Positions 34,058 through 44,030 of a DNA stretch of 64,000 nucleotides are shown here, piece after piece; position 1 is the stretch's first letter; each line of letters begins with the position of its first letter. This DNA comes from Lucinisca nassula (lineage: Eukaryota > Mollusca > Bivalvia > Lucinida > Lucinidae). The stretch is from positions 219,933,234 to 219,997,233 of the forward strand of contig OY757010.1 in assembly GCA_963580285.1 (NCBI GenBank). The letters run 5' to 3'. A program made the position numbers and the translations under genes. The notes beneath the pieces were generated by a model. That model did not search any database. It worked only from the letters and a program-made list of their open reading frames with translations, and was not told the origin of the DNA.

Positions 34058-34158
34058 GTGAAAGTGCTATCGTTTGGAAGCAAGGAATACACCACAGAAC
34101 TCAAAAGTATTGAGATTACAAGTTTTTCTGGGCCCGACTAGCTTATCAAGGCCAATTA
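34058..34158. repeat. T repeat fragment (reversed)
   Basis: Reads tttggaagcaaggaatacac and gggcccgactagcttatca, the complement of the T core. Confidence 0.55.
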
Positions 34159-34159
34159 G

Positions 34160-34330
34160 AAGTAGAAGTGGAGGCAATGATCAGGAATCGATACAATTAA
34201 CCCGCAGCTCCCATCAGAGACACCAAAGGGAAAGAAACACAAACATGCAACAACAGACCCTAACAGAAACACCAACAGCGGAGAGCCAAAAGCACAGTTA
34301 CTTTCCCACAAAATGGCCAATAAGCCTCAT
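34160..34330 (-). mobile_element. U fragment
   Basis: Last ~170 bp of U from its 3' end, reversed, stopping at aaaatggccaataagcc. Confidence 0.75.
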
Positions 34331-34391
34331 CAAGCTTTATTTTATATGAAAAATGTACATAATATATATAATAAGAAAATGACATCCGCTC

Positions 34392-34533
34392 ATCAGGGCC
34401 TCCACTGTTTGCTAAAGTTCAGTCATTTGTCCGAATAAATTTTGATGAAAACACAACCTGACACCCCCAAATTTTGAAACGAACTCCTGCTATATATAAG
34501 GAGGAAGATTCCGTTTGGTACAAAAAGGGTTAA
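34392..34533. mobile_element. Q MITE, right half
   Basis: From gctcatcagggcctccact to ttggtacaaaaagggttaa; the left half and stem are missing. Confidence 0.7.
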
Positions 34534-34609
34534 AATGCATTCAAGAACGAGTTCTAAACTGACATCATAGACGCCATCGATGTTCGAGTTATTGAAGCTT
34601 AACTGAGGT

Positions 34610-35138
34610 CATCACGATAACACGCCCGTTCGACATACATTACGAAAACACGCCTATAATAATACAGTGCAACCTTTATCGGCGAAAAAATGAAAATTTT
34701 AAGATGAAAAAAATTCGAAAATTTTCTTAATTCTGCTCAAAATATAGATTGCGGGTACTTGTTAGAACCGCCTCATCGAGGCGGTTCTAACGAGTACCCA
34801 CAATCTATATTTTAGAGCAGAAATAAGAAAAATAAGGTTTACCCCTGTAAACCCCAGTTTTACTATATAAAAGTGGGGTTCAAGGGGTCACAATTTTTTA
34901 GGCGTGTTTTCGTGATGTAGTGCATTTTTCTCATCTCCGAAATGGCTACTTTTGCGATGAAAATCTGTGATATTTTTCTTATTTATACTTCAGACATAGG
35001 TCGTGGTTGTTTGTTAGAACCGCCTCAAGTCGAGTACCCACAGTCATAAGAAAAATAAGTATACCCCAGTAAACCCCAGTTTCCTCTATATTAAGTGGGG
35101 TTTAGGGGTGTTCATACCACGGACTGGCTAACGTGATG
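34610..35138. mobile_element. H2 MITE carrying a nested H1
   Basis: H2 left end catcacgataacacgcccgt to 34637, then H2 continues from 34918 (tagtgcatttttctcatctc) to acgtgatg. The H2 stem is partly deleted. Confidence 0.88.
34638..34917. mobile_element. H1 MITE nested in H2, TA target duplication
   Basis: 280 bp with complete ends, flanked by TA at 34636-34637 and 34918-34919 where other H2 copies have one TA (gacatagtgc). This defines H1 borders and its TA target. Confidence 0.93.
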
Positions 35139-35147
35139 TACATGTGT

Positions 35148-35443
35148 TTGTTTTGTTTGAACTGAGGTTTAGCGTCCCCGTCAACATTGTCTAGGTCATT
35201 TTGGAGACGTTGCTTCCAATTTTGTGGGAGTTTTACCCGACATTGAGATGAAATGACATCTCAAACCAAGCCGTCCGTTGAAACCAAAAGGCTTATATGC
35301 ACTGGGAGGTCTGACTCCCAACACTTTGCCTGGGCAAACTTAGTCCTTAGCGATTTACCAGTACTCAAGTGTGGTCAGTTTCAGCTCTGCGTGGAAGCAC
35401 CACGTAGCCCAATCTATTTCTTCAAGCCCCGATAGGCGGGGGC
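35148..35443 (-). mobile_element. M SINE-like repeat
   Basis: Complete reversed copy ending cttcaagccccgataggc, about 50 bp before exon D. Confidence 0.85.
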
Positions 35444-35496
35444 GACCTAACGTGATGTATAGTTATATTTATGCAGAAATGACTTTGTTTTTGCAG

Positions 35497-36024
35497 ACGG
35501 CACTATTTCTTACAACATGAGGCAAGGAGACTCTCGTGGAGCTGAAAATAGTTTCTTCGACTTTACTTACGATGGAATTATTGATCATGAACAACTTTAT
35601 GGTGGTTTAGGGCAACTCACAGATGGAGAAAAAGGAGAGGCCAACTTCCGTTTGGCATCCGACGACAAACCTACTAAAGGCTACGAGTGGTTGGGTTGGC
35701 GTAATGATACATCAAATGGAGAAGGACCAATCGATATTACTTTTAAATTTGACACTATTCGAAACTTCAGCCATTTGTTGATAAATTGTAATAACTATTT
35801 TAATAAAAATGTGAGAGTTTTCAAAGTAGCAGAGCTGTATTTTAGCATTGGCGGCGTATATTATTCGACAGATCCTGTAAGATATGAATTTGCACGGGAT
35901 ACTGTGATGGACTATAATCACGAAGTGAAGATTGACATGAAGCACAACATTGGCAGATATGTAAAACTGAAATTATTCTTCGACGCCAAATGGATGATGA
36001 TAAGTGAAGTTCAGTTTTTCTCTG
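35497..36024 (+). CDS. Ddr: DDR exon D: discoidin-like domain
   Basis: Largest exon (528 bp), from tttttgcag to g|gtgagt, phase 1 at both ends, holding nearly the whole DDR discoidin-like domain. Recognisable blocks in order are DFTYDGIIDHEQ, GLGQLTDGEKGE, GYEWLGWRNDT, ITFKFDTIRNF, LINCNNYF and AKWMMISEVQFF. NDT and NFS are N-glycosylation sequons. The two positions that form a disulfide in vertebrate DDR1 are both leucine here (AELYF and KLKLFF), while the INCNN cysteine is kept. Confidence 0.95.
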
Positions 36025-36276
36025 GTGAGTGCTTACAAATTATTGGAAATCTTGTTATGTAAACATACTGATAAAACACTATTAGGTAAATGAAAGACAG
36101 ACAGGAGACAAACTGATAGTGCGAGCAATAAATGATTGAAGGGTGACCATTGCCAGTCTGTATCAATATTTCTTGCTGTCAAAACATCGTTGTCATTTCG
36201 TTTTGCCTAGTCTCTTTTGTTTGTTTCTTTTCTCGTTATAGTTCTGAGCCATTTCGTTTTGTCTGTCTACATATTA

Positions 36277-37031
36277 GAAGTGAAGGCAATGATCATGACT
36301 CGATACAATTACCTCACATCTCCCATCTAAGACACCAAAGTGACAGATATAAAAACTTCACCATTACCTAAACGTCACAAGCAGAACATTACGAAAACAC
36401 GCCTATATAAATACATAGTTAATTTCATCGTCGAAAAAACGAAAATTTTTCTGCTTAAAATATAGATTGTGGGTACTCGTTAGAACCGCCTCGATGAAGC
36501 GGTTCTTACGAGTACCCACACTCTATATTTTAGAGCATAAATAAGAAAAATAAGGTTTACCTTTGCAAACCCCAGTTTTACTATATAAAAGTGGGGTTCA
36601 AGGGGGTCAAAATTATATAGGTATGTTTTGGCGATGAAGCCAAAAGGACAGTTACTTTCCCATGAAATGACCAAACGGCTAACCAGATTCAAACGATATT
36701 GGCAATAGATTCATGCAAGATGAATAATAACAAGATTAAACCATAAAAGAAGAATCGCCTTTGAAGGCCAGTAAAAATATTTTTACTCGGAGGCTTAAAT
36801 CTATTTTACATGGCTACAATCCTCGCCCTTAGTTCTGTCGTTGTTTAGACACATAATTAAATTTGTTCAGTCCGCATGAAGGATATCTAACTCATCAGTG
36901 AGAACATAAAAATCAAACGAATACAAAGATGAAACAACGGTGAGGACTCGACAGCATGAAATAAATAAAATGCTTGAGCAAAAGAAAATCAACAGTTGGA
37001 ATTGGAGATAGACCACAGGGCCAAGTACAGC
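36277..37031 (-). mobile_element. U fragment split by an H1 MITE
   Basis: 3' part at 36277-36386; U resumes after 36636 with aagccaaaaggacagttact and continues to 37031. Confidence 0.8.
36387..36636. mobile_element. H1 MITE inserted in U
   Basis: Left end cattacgaaaacacgcctat, right end gtatgttttggcgatg. A few left-core bases are deleted. Confidence 0.88.
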
Positions 37032-37135
37032 ATGTGCGTACACCCGCGGTAGTCGTGGTTTAAAAGTCATCATCAAAATGTCTTTGACAGATCTTCTATT
37101 TTATTCTTGTTTCAGTAGAACGTAAAACTCAAACA

Positions 37136-37165
37136 CTCACTCACTCACTCACTCACTCACTCAAT
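37136..37165. repeat. (ACTC)n microsatellite
   Basis: Seven tandem units. Confidence 0.95.
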
Positions 37166-37317
37166 GCAAACTGATACACCTTCAGGGGAGGCAACTCTGT
37201 CGTTTTGATATCATTTTGTCGCGCCTGCTTTAAGAATAACGCGATTAAGGAGTCCGGTTTTCTGTCCATTCGTTCTCCTTGCGTTTGTCAAGCCGTCAGC
37301 ATTTGCGACAACATGTT

Positions 37318-37762
37318 CAATTAAAATCAAAAATGAGTTCCTTTAAGAGCAATGAAAACATTCATAAGAAAGAAGATGGGACATACTACGTAGTTTCGGC
37401 TAATAAAGCCTCATAAGTGACCCTGTAATGATCCGGCAAAGAAAGCCAGAGGACACATACTGCAATTTTGCGAATTTCGAATAGGCAGTCGATTCAAAGA
37501 CTGATATAAATCAAAATGGGGTCCAAATAATTAAAAACCTGTCTAGAATATGAGTCTAAATCAATAATTTATTTCCGATTTCTCAGAATATTCACGCTGA
37601 TCTCAAAGGACCAAAAGTAAAATATAAACTACACTATGGTTGATGTACGGGGAGACGTTTTACGGCCGCCACACGGCACAACACCAGCTGCAGTGAAGGC
37701 AAATAAAAATCAAAAATGAGTTCCTTTAAGAGCAATGAAAACATTCATAAGAAAGAAGATGG
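37318..37762. repeat. Pair of ~60 bp direct repeats flanking ~320 bp
   Basis: tcaaaaatgagttcctttaa followed by gagcaatgaaaacattcata and agaaagaagatggg occurs at 37326-37380 and again at 37708-37762, apparently identical. The interior includes a weak reversed T-like block near 37391-37440. Confidence 0.8.
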
Positions 37763-37931
37763 GTCCATTTCTAAAAGAGCTTCAACATCGAAACTAGAAG
37801 AGCTTCATTAATGATACATTGCACAAAGTTGCATCTATGGATGACTTTTAATTCAAGCACCCATATTTTATCTTTACCTACGTTTCTTGGTTTCTTGGTT
37901 TACTGCCTTTGTTAACTATTGTGTCAAAATA

Positions 37932-38585
37932 AAAGTGAAGGCCCTAGTGGAAACATCACTAGCGGAAAGCCAAAAGGACAGTTACTTTCCCCCAAAAATG
38001 GCCAATTGGCTATCCAAAACAAACAAACAAAATAACAAGCGAGACTCACATTCAAAGACAAACCATAACAAAAATAAACCGCAACAGAAGAACCGCCTTG
38101 GAACTGTCAGTGAAAAAATTTCCACTGGGAGAATGGGGGATGGGGGTGGGGGGATTGGGCTTGGGTGGGGGGTTGTGCTTAAATCGATTTTACGCGGCCG
38201 CAATCCTCGCCCTAACTTCCGTCGTGATTTAGAAAAATAGTTTGTTTAGTCCGCATGAAGGCCTCCTAACTCATCAGTTTAACATCTTCGAGAACACAAA
38301 AATCAGACAACCACAGAAATGAAACAACGGTGAGGACTCGACAGCAAGAATTATGGAATGGTTGAGCAAAAGAAAACCAACAGTTAGGCTCCGTTGGGCC
38401 TATCTAGAGACAGAGCAACAGGCACCAACCAACAGTACTTAAAATTAAATGCTCTCTAATTCTCAGTAAGTCTTTACGCTGGAACCGTCATAAAATCTGA
38501 GGCCTGACCCACCGTCGTGCAATTCAAGAGGGAAGCAAAGTTGTCAACCGTGATTGGGTTAACTACCATGCATACAGTCTGTCAA
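37932..38585 (-). mobile_element. U retroelement fragment reaching the RT C-terminus
   Basis: Long reversed copy. Its 5' part (38460-38585) reads as the end of the reverse-transcriptase frame (PNHG and QLCFPLEL blocks), confirming that U joins that ORF. A G-rich tract is at 38130-38175. Confidence 0.75.
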
Positions 38586-38644
38586 CCCTTGCTTCCACCC
38601 TTATATTCGCCTGTATCTCAAGAACTCTAAGAGTTCATCAATGG

Positions 38645-38995
38645 TACTTAGTACCGCCTTTCATCTGGGAATGGCAACTGTGGTGTATTCCTTGCTTCCA
38701 AAGGATAACCCTTTTATAGAACATATTTAACTTCACTACAGCTGGTGTGTGGCGGTGGTAAAACGTCTCCCTGCCCTACATCATAGTGTAAATTATATTT
38801 TCTTGTCCTTTGGGATCATTGATTCCATTGTGGAATTTTGAAAATATCTGAGGGTCACTGATGAGGCCTTATTGGCCGAAACTAGCTAGTCTGGCCCTGA
38901 AAACATATCCACTCCATATTTTTCAGTTCTGTGGTGTATTCCTTGCATCCAAATGATAACCCTTTTATAGAACATATTTAATACAAGCATCAGTA
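38645..38995. repeat. T repeat
   Basis: Longest T copy, with its end block (gtattccttgcttccaaagg ... tttatagaacatatttaa) repeated at both sides, 38688 and 38938. Confidence 0.7.
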
Positions 38996-39110
38996 TTTGG
39001 CTTTTATCTGCATTTCATGTTTCATTGTTTTTGTGATGGTTTGGCCACCCACAGGTGCGACTTCGGCATAATTCTTGTGTTTGTGTTTGCTTATTGTATC
39101 ATTACAATAT

Positions 39111-39345
39111 GAGCCCCGCCAAGCGAATTTGGGTCTTCGAGCATTCCGTCATGACAAATTTTAACTGCGCATGCCCAGCCATTCAGAGGGGCCAGGGATA
39201 TGGCTTTCTGTCTGAAGGTTCCTCTTGATTCATTTCTTGTATGAGCGAGCAGCGAAGGTTCTGGCGAGACTGCGCGGATGCGCAGGCTCGCCTGAACCTT
39301 CGCGCTCGCATAGGCGATAAGTACCAAAATCGCTTGACGGGGCCC
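39111..39345 (+). mobile_element. F foldback MITE, copy 5, beside the exon E acceptor
   Basis: Flanked by atat at 39107-39110 and 39346-39349. Only 21 bp separate it from exon E. Confidence 0.92.
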
Positions 39346-39366
39346 ATATATCGTTTTATTTTCCAG

Positions 39367-39495
39367 TTCCACTGGACGCGAATGTCTCCGCAGAGGAACC
39401 GCCTCCTACTACACCTAAACCGGAACCAACAACAGAGGCAGAGACAAAAGTCGACCAAGTTATTGTTGAAGTTGACGGATATGTCGATGAAACCA
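39367..39495 (+). CDS. Ddr: DDR exon E: extracellular stalk
   Basis: Forty-three codons' worth of sequence, phase 1 in and phase 1 out, from tattttccag to acca|gtaagt. The peptide is acidic and rich in Pro/Thr/Glu (EEPPPTTPKPEPTTEAETK), then VDQVIVEVDGYVDET: a flexible mucin-like stalk between the discoidin-like domain and the membrane. Its 3' half and donor are the first unit of a five-unit 120 bp array. An F-family foldback ends 21 bp before the exon, so the polypyrimidine tract is squeezed into 17 bp and any normal branch point lies inside the transposon. Its inclusion is supported by phase agreement on both sides. Confidence 0.82.
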
Positions 39496-40019
39496 GTAAG
39501 TACTCTTTTAAGAACCTCGAGCTTATATATATGAACCAAACAAGAACAGAGCAGGTACAGAAGTTGATCAGGCTATTGTAGACGTCAGTGGTAGCCTCGA
39601 TAAAATAATCAAGTACGCATTAAATCGAGCGAAAATGTATTAGACATCGATCAGTGAAACAAGAACAGAATTGGAGCCAAAAGTTGATCTAGTTATTGTA
39701 GAAGTAGATAGATACGTCAAAGGAATGCGTAAGTAAAAATCAAAGAAACTGATAATTGAGTCAACATCGATCATTGGAACTAAAACAGAGGCTGAGATAG
39801 AAGTTGATCAGACCATTATATAGGTCGATCGTCAAGTCGATGAATCAAGTAGCGTCTTATTTAAGTAAACCATGCTAAATTGAACATCTAACAGTGAAAC
39901 TAAAGCAGAGGCTGAGACAGAAAGTGATCAAGCTATGGTAGAACCTGATTGATAAGTCGACGAAACAAGTAAGTTCTTACTGAAATGGCCGATACTCTAG
40001 ACTGAACATCAGTGAAACC
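39421..40019 (+). repeat. 120 bp tandem array of exon E 3' half plus donor, 5 units
   Basis: Unit 1 (39421-39540) is exon E from its PEPTTEAETK coding part through the donor and 45 bp of intron. Units 2-5 start near 39541, 39661, 39781 and 39901, a constant 120 bp step. Each keeps the VDQ.IV.VD-like coding stretch and a GT at the donor position (strong gtaagt in units 3 and 5). Unit 3 is free of stops across the copied coding part; unit 2 has a 1 bp deletion; units 4 and 5 have in-frame stops. None has a matching acceptor in the right phase, so they look like decayed exon copies. Confidence 0.88.
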
Positions 40020-40097
40020 GGTAGATATATTTAAAAGCTTGCCCTTATTTTATATGAGCTGTATATTAAGTTTAAAATAATCTAGGTTCAGTTGTGA

Positions 40098-40243
40098 CCA
40101 TCGAGGCGTTTCTAACGAGTAGCCACAGTCTATATTTTAGAGCAGAAATAAGAAAAATAAGGTTTACCCCTGTATACCCCAGTTTTACTAAATAAAAGTG
40201 GGGTTCAAGGGGGTCAAAATTATATAGGCGTGTTTTCGTGATG
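40098..40243. mobile_element. H1 MITE right half
   Basis: Right core arm, gtttacccctgtataccc block and a perfect right end; the left arm is missing. Confidence 0.8.
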
Positions 40244-40312
40244 CGACACATGTTGAATCAGTCATCAATATTGTACCATTTACCATAACAAGTAAACATC
40301 ATTTCGATTACA

Positions 40313-40480
40313 CATACGTGTCACATAGTGCATTCATTTACATCTCCAAAACGGTTATTTGCTTTGATGAAAACTTGTGGTGTATTTCGTATTCCTACTC
40401 CAAACACAGGTAGTGGATGTGCGTAAGAACCGACTCAAAGGCAGTTCTAACGAGTATCCACAACCTATGTCTTGGGGCAC
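40313..40480. mobile_element. H2 MITE left half
   Basis: Left arm and a worn core (cgtaagaaccgactcaa/ggcagttctaacgag). Confidence 0.7.
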
Positions 40481-40677
40481 CTCAATTTCACTATGGTTCA
40501 AACATGTATTTGTTAGGCCCGCACGAAGATTTTCTAACTCATCATTGAATCAATTTGGGTAACAAAGAAATCCCAATTAAAGCCAAGTTGACCCACGGGT
40601 GAGGGTTGAAGGAGAGTCGGGCGTATGCTATATGGATAGTGCACATAGTTTCCTGAATATTCAATGTATTCTTTCAG

Positions 40678-40998
40678 GAAAGTTCATGCCAGAAGTTCCG
40701 AAAGAATCATCGGCGGCGAGAATTCCCGAACAGACATCCGCAAAGGATGAGGACTATATTAGCATCATAATCGGGGCCCTTGCAGCCCTTATAGTGATAT
40801 TAACAATTATTGTTGTGTTTGTGATAATAAGACATAAAAGACGTCAAAATACGAACAGAAATAACCTAAAGCCAGCGGCAGATAATGTGCTATCTATTAA
40901 TTTGAACAATTTCCACGGGACATCGAATGGGAAGGTTTCCAACGGAAATGTTTATAACCACGTGGCGACGGAAGAAGAACATGTTAAAGAAATGAACG
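40678..40998 (+). CDS. Ddr: DDR exon F: transmembrane helix
   Basis: From ctttcag to g|gtatgt, phase 1 at both ends, about 107 residues. After an extracellular linker (PEVPKESSAARIPEQTSAKD) comes one hydrophobic helix beginning YISIIIGALAALIVILTIIV and closed by the basic stop-transfer RHKRRQ, which sets the topology: the N side is outside. The cytoplasmic part is Asn-rich and includes GNVYNHVATEEEH, a possible tyrosine phosphorylation site. A Q-family MITE starts 11 bp after the exon end, directly behind the donor. Confidence 0.92.
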
Positions 40999-41009
40999 GT
41001 ATGTAACAT

Positions 41010-41227
41010 TTAACCCGTTTTATACCAAATGGAATCTTCCTCCTTATATATGGCAGGATTCCATTTCAAAATTCAGGAATGACAGGTTGTTTTCCCTTCA
41101 AATTTATTTGGAAAATGACTGAACTTTTAGCAAACAGTGGAGGCCCTGATCGGACGCAACGTTCTGCGGCGTCTGATCTGGGGGCCTGTACTGTTACTTT
41201 GGGGGTTTCCGGTACTAAATAGGTTAA
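41010..41227. mobile_element. Q MITE beside the exon F donor
   Basis: Starts ttaacccgttttatacc at 41010, 11 bp past the exon end; ends ggtactaaataggttaa. Stem cggacgcaacg/gcggcgtctg. Confidence 0.82.
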
Positions 41228-41267
41228 TAGAATGACGCCCGTGTCATAGCTTTAAAACCTGGCAGTT

Positions 41268-41507
41268 CATTACGAAAACACGCATTGTTAATTTTACTGC
41301 TGAAAATTGAAAATTATAAAATGAAAAATTGTGATATTTTTCTTATTTCTGCTCAAACTATAGATAAAAGCGGTTCTATCGAGTACCCACTATCTATATT
41401 TTAGAGCAAACATAAGAAACGAAAAGGTTTACCCCTGTTAACGCCAGTTTTTCTTTATGAAAATGAGGTTCAATGGGCCAAAACCATATAGGCATGTTTA
41501 CGTGATG
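41268..41507. mobile_element. H1 MITE with deleted stem arm
   Basis: Both ends are present. The left core arm jumps from actatagat to aaagcggttctatcgag. A further eroded H-like core follows at 41540-41680. Confidence 0.78.
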
Positions 41508-41689
41508 AAAAAACTGGCACGTTTATATAACAATTTGATATTTTTAATTTGATATTTCTACTGCAAGCATAAAATGTGCTAAGATCGTCAGAACAATATC
41601 GATGGGGATGTTCTAATGAGTACCCACAGTCTATGCGTTTAAACAAGCATACAGAAAATAATGCAAAGCATTGTAAACTATTCATTTGC

Positions 41690-42604
41690 ATATATTAATG
41701 AGGTTTACAATGACATTCACTCGTGGTAAGTCGGCTTTTTGCATATAACGTTGAAGTTTATGGTAAGTCAGCTTTTTGCATATAACGTTGAGGTTTGCAT
41801 GATGTTTTTACCTTATTCATTCATGAGCCGTGGCAAACAGAGAACGCAGACTGATATATGATACATACATGTATGACAATTCGGACAACACATATACATG
41901 TACATACTGTTCATTAGGCATTGCTTGAAAAATAAGATGTTTTAAAAATTATTTGATTGAGTTTTATAATTCATTTTTACTTATAATATCGAGCATAATG
42001 ATATTCTTTCTGGTACATATATTTTCCTATTCTGTCAAATATTTAAGAGCTTAGACCTTGCGAGTATTTGTACCCTGTAAGACATGGCACAATGACATGC
42101 TTTCATTATCTGTACACTTCCAAATAGTTCATCGCATTTTCTTTGCTGCTTTTGCTTTTGAATATGCTTTCAATATTGTATGGTGTTTTCTATAATTACC
42201 ATTTTCTTCAATACCCAATGCACATGACTTCTGTGTATAAGCCTGGCGATGATAAAACCTACCAAAAAGACCATCTGCTTTATCAAGCCAGCATTGTCCG
42301 AGTCTTATCATGTTGCTTTTTGTGATGAACCAAATGTGACAAATAGGCCCATACGACCAGCGGAAACTCTGATCAGACTGCGCAGTCTGATGAGTCTCGG
42401 CTGGTTGCACATATCGTAATATAGGTTTTGTCTTGCGCCGGTTCATATATGGTCGCACATGACTTCTTTATCTATTTGCCATTTTATTGTATTTCTCTGT
42501 TTTTATGAAGTATATATATTTATATGCATGTTTGGTATTGAAAGCACCATTCTCCCCATTGGCCATAGTTTACAGAAGAGCACAGTGCAGTTGTCGTGGA
42601 TGGT
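41690..42604. other. Intronic, little recognised
   Basis: A ~45 bp tandem pair (tggtaagtcggctttttgca, 41725 and 41761) and a palindromic patch at 42345-42450 resembling that at 2940-3060. Otherwise unassigned. Confidence 0.45.
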
Positions 42605-42820
42605 TTAACCCTTATCTTGCTGAATATTCATTTAGGCTGCACCCATTTCTGTCTATCAACCAATCAAATTACTTGTAATCTATTGCAACAAATTCATAAA
42701 TCGAATGCCAAACAGTGTAGATCCTGATCAGATGGCTTCTTCAGAAGCCATCTGATCTGGATCTACACTGTTTGCAAAGATAAGGGTTGTCGTGAACAGC
42801 AAGATAAGATAAGGGTTAAA
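42605..42820. mobile_element. K hairpin MITE
   Basis: Complete stem at 42724-42758; the right end is partly repeated (aagataagataagggttaa). Confidence 0.8.
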
Positions 42821-42878
42821 GGCACAAATTCAGTAAATTAGACTTTACTGTAAAGGGTATGCTGAAAATGCTAGTGTC

Positions 42879-43126
42879 ATTACCATAGCACACTCGTATG
42901 ACATTATTTCAGGTCTCCAAAATTGTTCCATTTTTCTGATTAAAACTTGCAATACTTTTCTTTATATACTCTTAAAAATAGTCTGTGGGGGCTCGTTAGA
43001 ACCGCCTCATGGCTGTCTTGAAGCAGAAATAAGAAAAAATAGTATATATCCCTGTTAATCCCAGTTTTCTCTATACAAGGTGGAGCATAGAGGGGGTGTT
43101 TATATCATGAACTTGTTAACATGATG
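42879..43126. mobile_element. H2 MITE, stem tip deleted
   Basis: Ends cattaccatagcacactcgt ... acttgttaacatgatg. The core is cut after gttagaaccgcctcat. Confidence 0.75.
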
Positions 43127-43427
43127 CTATTTAACATGCACTGCAGCATGCGTATAAAACTAGTAAATATAAAAAGGTTATCAACAATTATTGTATTTTC
43201 TTCTGAAATAAACGATTGTCTTCATTATTTGGAAAATTTGAAAATCTAGACACCACCTATTACGGATTGAATCAAAATGGCAAAAAGTATTGTGGGTTGA
43301 ACATTTCCATGTTTAATTAAGCCAGAAAACAATTGCATCCACGAGCGCTGTTTGCCTTCTGTTATTTGCTTGGTGTTTTCATTTGCTTTTAGTTTTATTT
43401 GCGCTTGCCTTTGTTTTGTTTGCCTAG

Positions 43428-43825
43428 GTTCAGTTGGTGTTACATACGAAGACATTGATGACATAAAGCCGCCTCTTTTTGTAGCGCTGCCACCATTAAC
43501 CAACTATCAGCCAACAAGTAACTACCAACAATCTAACACCTACCAACAAGCTAACAACTACCAACAAACATCTGTCAAATCTGTAACCAACACTACTCTC
43601 AACTCTCTAGATAAACCACCTACCTATGACGCCCTGTACGCCGCAGCTGACGTCATAAACTCCACGGTTCCCAACATTCCAAGTTTACAAGGTGTTAGTG
43701 GTAACAACGTCTACGCTGTTCCTAACTCTGATTTGCTGGTCAGTAGCGTTGATGTGGCTCTAGTTGAATTTCCAAGAAGAAACCTTAGATTTGTGGAAGT
43801 TCTTGGAGAAGGCGAATTCGGAGAG
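43428..43825 (+). CDS. Ddr: DDR exon G: juxtamembrane region and kinase glycine loop
   Basis: From tttgcctag to gag|gtaggt, entering after one codon base and ending in phase 0. The juxtamembrane part contains [10 protein letters not shown], four tandem six-residue repeats [24 protein letters not shown] (43502-43573), [10 protein letters not shown] and [14 protein letters not shown] has the YxxP form of an SH2 docking site. No NPxY motif like that of vertebrate DDR1 is present. The kinase begins at [15 protein letters not shown], with GEGEFG as the ATP-binding glycine loop. A U-family repeat fragment starts about 20 bp after the donor. Confidence 0.93.
43502..43573 (+). repeat. 18 bp coding repeat (four Tyr-Gln-rich hexapeptides) in exon G
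   Basis: Four tandem 18 bp units encode [18 protein letters not shown] and NYQQTS in the cytoplasmic juxtamembrane segment, giving four evenly spaced tyrosines. The third codon positions vary, so the repeat is not brand new. Confidence 0.85.
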
Positions 43826-43845
43826 GTAGGTTTTGTCAAAGCAAT

Positions 43846-43995
43846 ACCATATATGAATTGGGAAAGTAACTGTCCTTCTGGCTTTCCATTAGGGTCTATT
43901 TATTTCATGTTTGTGTGTCTTACCCTTTGGCATCTCTGATGGGAGCTGTGGGTTAATTGTATCGATTCATGATCATTGCCATCACTTCTAGTTTT
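43846..43995 (+). mobile_element. U fragment just after exon G
   Basis: Sense copy, 5'-truncated, starting about 20 bp behind the exon G donor and ending at the U 3' end cacttctag. Confidence 0.75.
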
Positions 43996-44030
43996 CAGTG
44001 GAACAATGTGCTCTGTATACGTATATAGAG

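Noticed and set aside
35712..35945. Reverse-strand frame inside exon D
   Set aside because: Shadow of the strongly conserved discoidin-like exon.
39655..39732. Functional alternative exon (unit 3 of the 120 bp array)
   Set aside because: Open with a good donor, but no acceptor gives the phase needed to join exon D or E; kept as a decayed copy.
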